Origin: Phycisphaerae bacterium
GTDB lineage: Bacteria > Planctomycetota > Phycisphaerae > WQYP01
DNA: 9,770 bases
Direction: 5' to 3'
NCBI GenBank assembly: GCA_013044065.1
Contig: JABEVA010000042.1
Location: 1 to 9,770, forward strand
Of this stretch, positions 6,945 through 9,770 are shown piece after piece. Numbering within the stretch: position 1 is the first letter of the stretch; each line of letters starts with the position of its first letter. The notes beneath the pieces were generated by a model that worked only from the letters and a program-made list of their open reading frames with translations, was not told the DNA's origin and searched no databases. A program made the translations under genes and the position numbers.

Positions 6945-7646
6945 TTAGCCCAGTCCCTTTCCGGTTTTTCCCGGGTGGGCTTGGCGACGTTGAGACGGCA
7001 ACGAGGCCGACGGGCAGAGATTGTTGATGGGGCAGTCGGGACAGCGCGGATTACGGGCTGTGCAGTAGGTGCGGCCCTGGGCAATGAGCAGATGGGAAAA
7101 GAGTGTCCAGAGCCGTTGCGGAACCAGCGGCATCAGGTCCTTTTCGACTTTTTCGGGATCGGCATGTTGGGATAGCTCCAGCCGACGGGCGATTCGACCC
7201 ACATGCGTATCCACCACGATGCCGCAGCTTTTCCCAAAGGCATTACCGAGCACGACGTTGGCGGTTTTTCGGCCTACGCCGCGCAGAGTGATCAGTTCTT
7301 CCATGGTCTGCGGCACCTGGCCGTGGTAATGGGCGATGATATCCTGGGCGGTGTGGTGAATGGCTTTGGCTTTGGATCGAAAAAAACCGGTGCTTTGGAT
7401 GATTTTTTCGATTTCAGCGGGCGCGGCCGCGGCCAGGGCTTGGGCATCGGGGAACCGGGCAAAAAGCTGGGGCGTAACCATGTTCACGCGGACGTCGGTG
7501 CATTGGGCGGAGAGAATGGTGGCCACCAGCAGTTGTAGTGGATTGGTGTAATGCAAAGCGCAGTGGGCATCAGGAAAGGTTTTGCGCAGGCGGGCGATGA
7601 TGGTATCGCAGCGGGTTTTTTTTTGTTCGGGTGTATCCAGGTTCAT
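6945..7646 (-). CDS. nth: Endonuclease III (DNA glycosylase/AP lyase)
   Basis: Base-excision repair enzyme that removes oxidised pyrimidines and cleaves the abasic site. 233 residues from the ATG at 7646; a TTG four codons upstream (7658) is a possible alternative, but it abuts the preceding stop. The helix-hairpin-helix LRGVGRKTANVV (121-132) carries catalytic lysine K127. The VVDTHVGRIARRL segment (144-156) carries catalytic D146. The [4Fe-4S] cluster motif is complete as C195-x6-C202-x2-C205-x5-C211. The LLVATILSAQCTD signature of the family is at 39-51. A basic tail of about 20 residues follows the cluster, making the protein slightly longer than the E. coli enzyme (211 aa). The start lies 12 nt after the DUF4149-like stop, so the two genes are very likely cotranscribed. 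Confidence 0.96.
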   Translation of the reverse strand: MNLDTPEQKKTRCDTIIARLRKTFPDAHCALHYTNPLQLLVATILSAQCTDVRVNMVTPQLFARFPDAQALAAAAPAEIEKIIQSTGFFRSKAKAIHHTAQDIIAHYHGQVPQTMEELITLRGVGRKTANVVLGNAFGKSCGIVVDTHVGRIARRLELSQHADPEKVEKDLMPLVPQRLWTLFSHLLIAQGRTYCTARNPRCPDCPINNLCPSASLPSQRRQAHPGKTGKGLG

Positions 7647-7658
7647 AGGCAATCCCAA

Positions 7659-8270
7659 TCATGCGTGCGGGTTGGTCGAGGATGGAGGATGGCTGGTAGG
7701 CGTTAAGGTCAGAAATTTCCGCCGGGTGGGTTGGCTGATTCCCCACGCGGAAACCACCAGCAAAATCAAGAGCAGGCCGATTTCGCCGGTACCAAGCGCC
7801 TCGCTTTGCCGGTGCAGTCTCCAGAAGATCCGCCGATGGGCCAGGGCAATGGCGGGGTGGGAATCGACATTGGCGATCCACTGATGATCTTGCCGGTGAA
7901 TGGCTGGGGAAACAATGAAAATATCGTAAACGGAAAGCAACAGCAGCAGTGCCGCCAGCGTGAGTCTTAGCCAAACCCAGATATTGAGCAGATTCAGATG
8001 CAGGGCCATCTGGGTAAAAATGGCCAGAAACATCAAGGCGAGGCAGACAATTTCCACAACATTGAAGGCTTCCAGAATGCGGCCAAAGATAAGGCCGGCA
8101 AGCTGCCGCGACTGGTTCAGATGCGTGCTCATGCCCGCCACATGGACGCTGGTATGGCCGAGGATGGAAAAAAGCTGCCAGGCCACAATACCGCCCAGTG
8201 TAGCCAGCCCGCCAAGGTAGATAGACAACCCCAGCCAGAAGATAACCTGCGTGACGCGAAAAGTGGACAC
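7659..8270 (-). CDS. Four-helix integral membrane protein, DUF4149-like
   Basis: 203 residues from a GTG start. An in-frame TGA lies just upstream, so no longer form exists; a GGAA site sits 9 nt before the GTG. Four hydrophobic segments are visible at about 8-35, 70-90, 96-121 and 161-178, with a polar loop between the third and fourth. The motifs LAGLIFGRILEAFNVVEIVC (57-76) and HRRIFWRLHRQSE (145-157) match my recollection of the DUF4149/TMEM205-like family, small inner-membrane proteins of unknown function. The last ~25 residues are S/T/P-rich and extra-membrane. It is the first gene of a pair with nth; the pairing does not indicate a DNA-repair role. Family assignment is moderate; membrane topology is clear. 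Confidence 0.75.
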   Translation of the reverse strand: MSTFRVTQVIFWLGLSIYLGGLATLGGIVAWQLFSILGHTSVHVAGMSTHLNQSRQLAGLIFGRILEAFNVVEIVCLALMFLAIFTQMALHLNLLNIWVWLRLTLAALLLLLSVYDIFIVSPAIHRQDHQWIANVDSHPAIALAHRRIFWRLHRQSEALGTGEIGLLLILLVVSAWGISQPTRRKFLTLTPTSHPPSSTNPHA

Positions 8271-8370
8271 TTTATTTCATTCCAACGCCGGCAACTGTTT
8301 TTTGCGCCGGGCAAATTTTATTTTAGCCGAAGCGGGCCATGGCTGCTATTGGCAGGGGCATAGCAAGGCG

Positions 8371-8409
8371 CATACGAAACCGGCGGGGCTTTTTCAAGGC
8401 CCCGCCGGT
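8371..8409 (-). terminator. Intrinsic-type terminator of porin B
   Basis: ACCGGCGGGGC (8379-8389) and GCCCCGCCGGT (8399-8409) make a perfect 11-bp stem with a 9-nt loop, 37 nt after the porin B stop. The minus-strand tail is TTTCGTATG. The core GGCGGGGCCTT..AAAAGCCCCGCC and the TTTCGT tail are shared with the porin A terminator. It separates porin B from the DUF4149-like/nth pair. Confidence 0.75.
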
Positions 8410-8446
8410 GATGTTGATGTCACCAAACACTTCTGCCAGGTTGGCA

Positions 8447-9770
8447 TTAGAAGGTATAGATGACGTCCATACCGATAGTGGTCTGGTAGTGCTTACCATT
8501 TTGCAGCACCGGTAGGTCAGCCATGTCTTCGCGAATTTCCGGGCGGAACCGCAAGTTCTTGCCCAAGCTGGAATCCGGGAATGGATAAATAGTCAGTCCT
8601 AACGTCAGTTCGCTAAGGCTCAGGTTGTGGCCCGGGGCCAGCGCGGTCGTGAACGAATCGCCATCATAATAGTATTCCGCCCGAGCATTGGCCTGCAAAT
8701 AACTGTTGATGTTATAGCTGGCGTAAAATGCGGTCGCAAACCAGCCGGCGGATTGCGCCGACGCGATGGAGCTATTCGGACTGAACGACGGAGTGCCACC
8801 GGCCCCGTCGTAACCAAAGTCGGTGTTATTCACCAACGTAAGATTACCGCCGAGAATATTGGCCGGCGTCCACGAACCAATCAGATCCAGCACCGAGCGA
8901 TAATGAGAATTATCACCCGTGTCTTCTGGACCGGTAATGAAATTGGCAATGAAATTCCACTGCGAATTCGGGGCGTAATCCACTTCGCCCATAAAATCGA
9001 GGGCGCTGTTATTATCGCGCAGGGTCTGGTTCCAGCCGCGGGTAATTCCGCCCCAGAAGGACCATTGGCTGTTGAGAATATATTGGGCCAAGACACCAGT
9101 ATTGGTAAACGGAATGGCATAACCAAATTCAAAACTGTGGGAATAGAAATAGTTGGTGGTGGGGTTGATGGTTTCTTCACCCAGCAGGGTGTCAAACTTA
9201 CCTATGCGGAGGCGCAAACCGCCATCCTTACCCACCGGCACGGCAAAATCCACGTAAGCCTGTTCCAGGTCAAACTGATAAAGGGGATGCTGCGTGCCGT
9301 TGTTGGCCCAATCGTGATAGAAATTTAAACCGTTGGAGTGAATCAACGAAGCATCGTAACCGTAGAGCCATTCCATCTTGCCCCCGATATCCCACCCGCG
9401 CTTGCGGAATGCGGGATCGGAAAAGTTGATGGCCTTTTCCACGCTTAAATCCAACTGGTCCAACTGCAAGTGGTTGCCATATTCCGTATCGAACACACGC
9501 CCGGCGTAAGTGGGGCTGGGTGTGCCCTGAAAGCTGGTGGTGTAACCTGCTTCCAGATAGCCGTAGATATTGATTCCCATGTTTTGCAGATCCTGGCCGA
9601 CCGTGGAGCCTGTCGCATCCGGCATTTTATCCAGCGAATACATCAGCAAGGGATGGGTATCGGGGGTTGGAGCCGGCGTCGCCGGCGCAGCGGGCGCCGT
9701 GGTGCTGTCTAAACTCACCGTGGTATCCGCGGTGGGAATGGCGGTGCCGCCAGCGGCGCGAACGGATACC
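8447..9770 (-). CDS. BBP2/OmpL-like outer-membrane beta-barrel porin (porin B), 5' end outside the window
   Basis: About 440 residues are visible; the frame is open to the window edge. The GTG at 9718 is not the start: upstream codons continue VSVRAAGGTAIPTADTT, matching the signal-peptide end and linker of porin A (VSARAANSIPATDTT). Roughly 25 N-terminal residues are therefore missing. The barrel matches porin A throughout. Shared or matching segments include GSTVGQD, GYTTSFQ, NFSDPAFRKRGWDIGGKMEW (cf. NFANPAFRKRGWDIGGKIEM), GLNFYHDWANN, QFDLEQAYVDFAVP, GKFDT, FYSHSFEFG and RFRPEIREDMAD. The last residue is phenylalanine, the barrel assembly signal. It presumably acts as an outer-membrane channel with unknown solute. 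It lacks the two cysteines and the Gly/Ser-rich insertion of porin A. Its own terminator follows. The two porins are paralogues, divergent enough that the duplication is not recent. Confidence 0.87.
   Translation of the reverse strand, partial: VSVRAAGGTAIPTADTTVSLDSTTAPAAPATPAPTPDTHPLLMYSLDKMPDATGSTVGQDLQNMGINIYGYLEAGYTTSFQGTPSPTYAGRVFDTEYGNHLQLDQLDLSVEKAINFSDPAFRKRGWDIGGKMEWLYGYDASLIHSNGLNFYHDWANNGTQHPLYQFDLEQAYVDFAVPVGKDGGLRLRIGKFDTLLGEETINPTTNYFYSHSFEFGYAIPFTNTGVLAQYILNSQWSFWGGITRGWNQTLRDNNSALDFMGEVDYAPNSQWNFIANFITGPEDTGDNSHYRSVLDLIGSWTPANILGGNLTLVNNTDFGYDGAGGTPSFSPNSSIASAQSAGWFATAFYASYNINSYLQANARAEYYYDGDSFTTALAPGHNLSLSELTLGLTIYPFPDSSLGKNLRFRPEIREDMADLPVLQNGKHYQTTIGMDVIYTF

Noticed and set aside
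9716..9718. GTG as the start of porin B
   Set aside because: It corresponds to an internal valine of porin A, and the frame continues upstream through linker and signal-peptide-like residues to the window edge.

Overview
The window is an ordinary-looking chromosomal segment in which every supported gene lies on the minus strand, so transcription runs from high to low coordinates. In that order it holds: a BBP2/OmpL-like outer-membrane porin that enters from the right edge without its start; a small four-helix membrane protein (DUF4149-like) followed 12 nt later by endonuclease III (nth); a eukaryote-type (GT3) glycogen synthase; a second, complete BBP2-like porin; tRNA-Ser(GCU); the frameshifted C-terminal remnant of a carbohydrate-binding protein; and a 622-residue protein that looks like an uncharacterised TIM-barrel glycoside hydrolase.

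Organism (inference): a Gram-negative bacterium with an outer membrane, since there are two porins with a signal peptide or its tail and a terminal aromatic residue. The combination of BBP2-type porins, a GT3 glycogen synthase instead of GlgA, a tRNA gene without encoded CCA and a CBM9-like tail ending in a W-x-x-H-W-A-N-E motif suggests a planctomycete or another PVC-group member, perhaps Phycisphaerae-like. The sequence alone does not prove this.

Layout: 8447-9770 porin B (5' end outside the window) with a GC-rich hairpin terminator at 8371-8409; 6945-8270 the DUF4149-like/nth pair; 6653-6944 a spacer with a long inverted repeat and possibly the glycogen synthase promoter; 4571-6652 glycogen synthase; 4053-4570 a 518-nt spacer that is the upstream region of porin A; 2568-4052 porin A with a terminator at 2505-2539 almost the same as that of porin B; 2305-2395 tRNA-Ser with a plausible promoter; 1937-about 2220 the remnant; 3-1871 the glycoside-hydrolase-like gene.

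Function: a carbohydrate theme is visible. It comprises glycogen storage, a candidate cytosolic glycan-active enzyme, a dead carbohydrate-binding domain and two porins that could admit small solutes. The nth/DUF4149 pair and the tRNA are housekeeping. The porins are clear paralogues separated by three unrelated genes, and each carries its own look-alike terminator. I see no insertion sequence, integrase, CRISPR array, toxin-antitoxin pair or defence system. No new multi-gene system can be demonstrated. The items most worth a second look are the glycogen synthase with a disordered N-terminal tail and a retained glucose-6-phosphate-type arginine helix, and the unassigned TIM-barrel protein.
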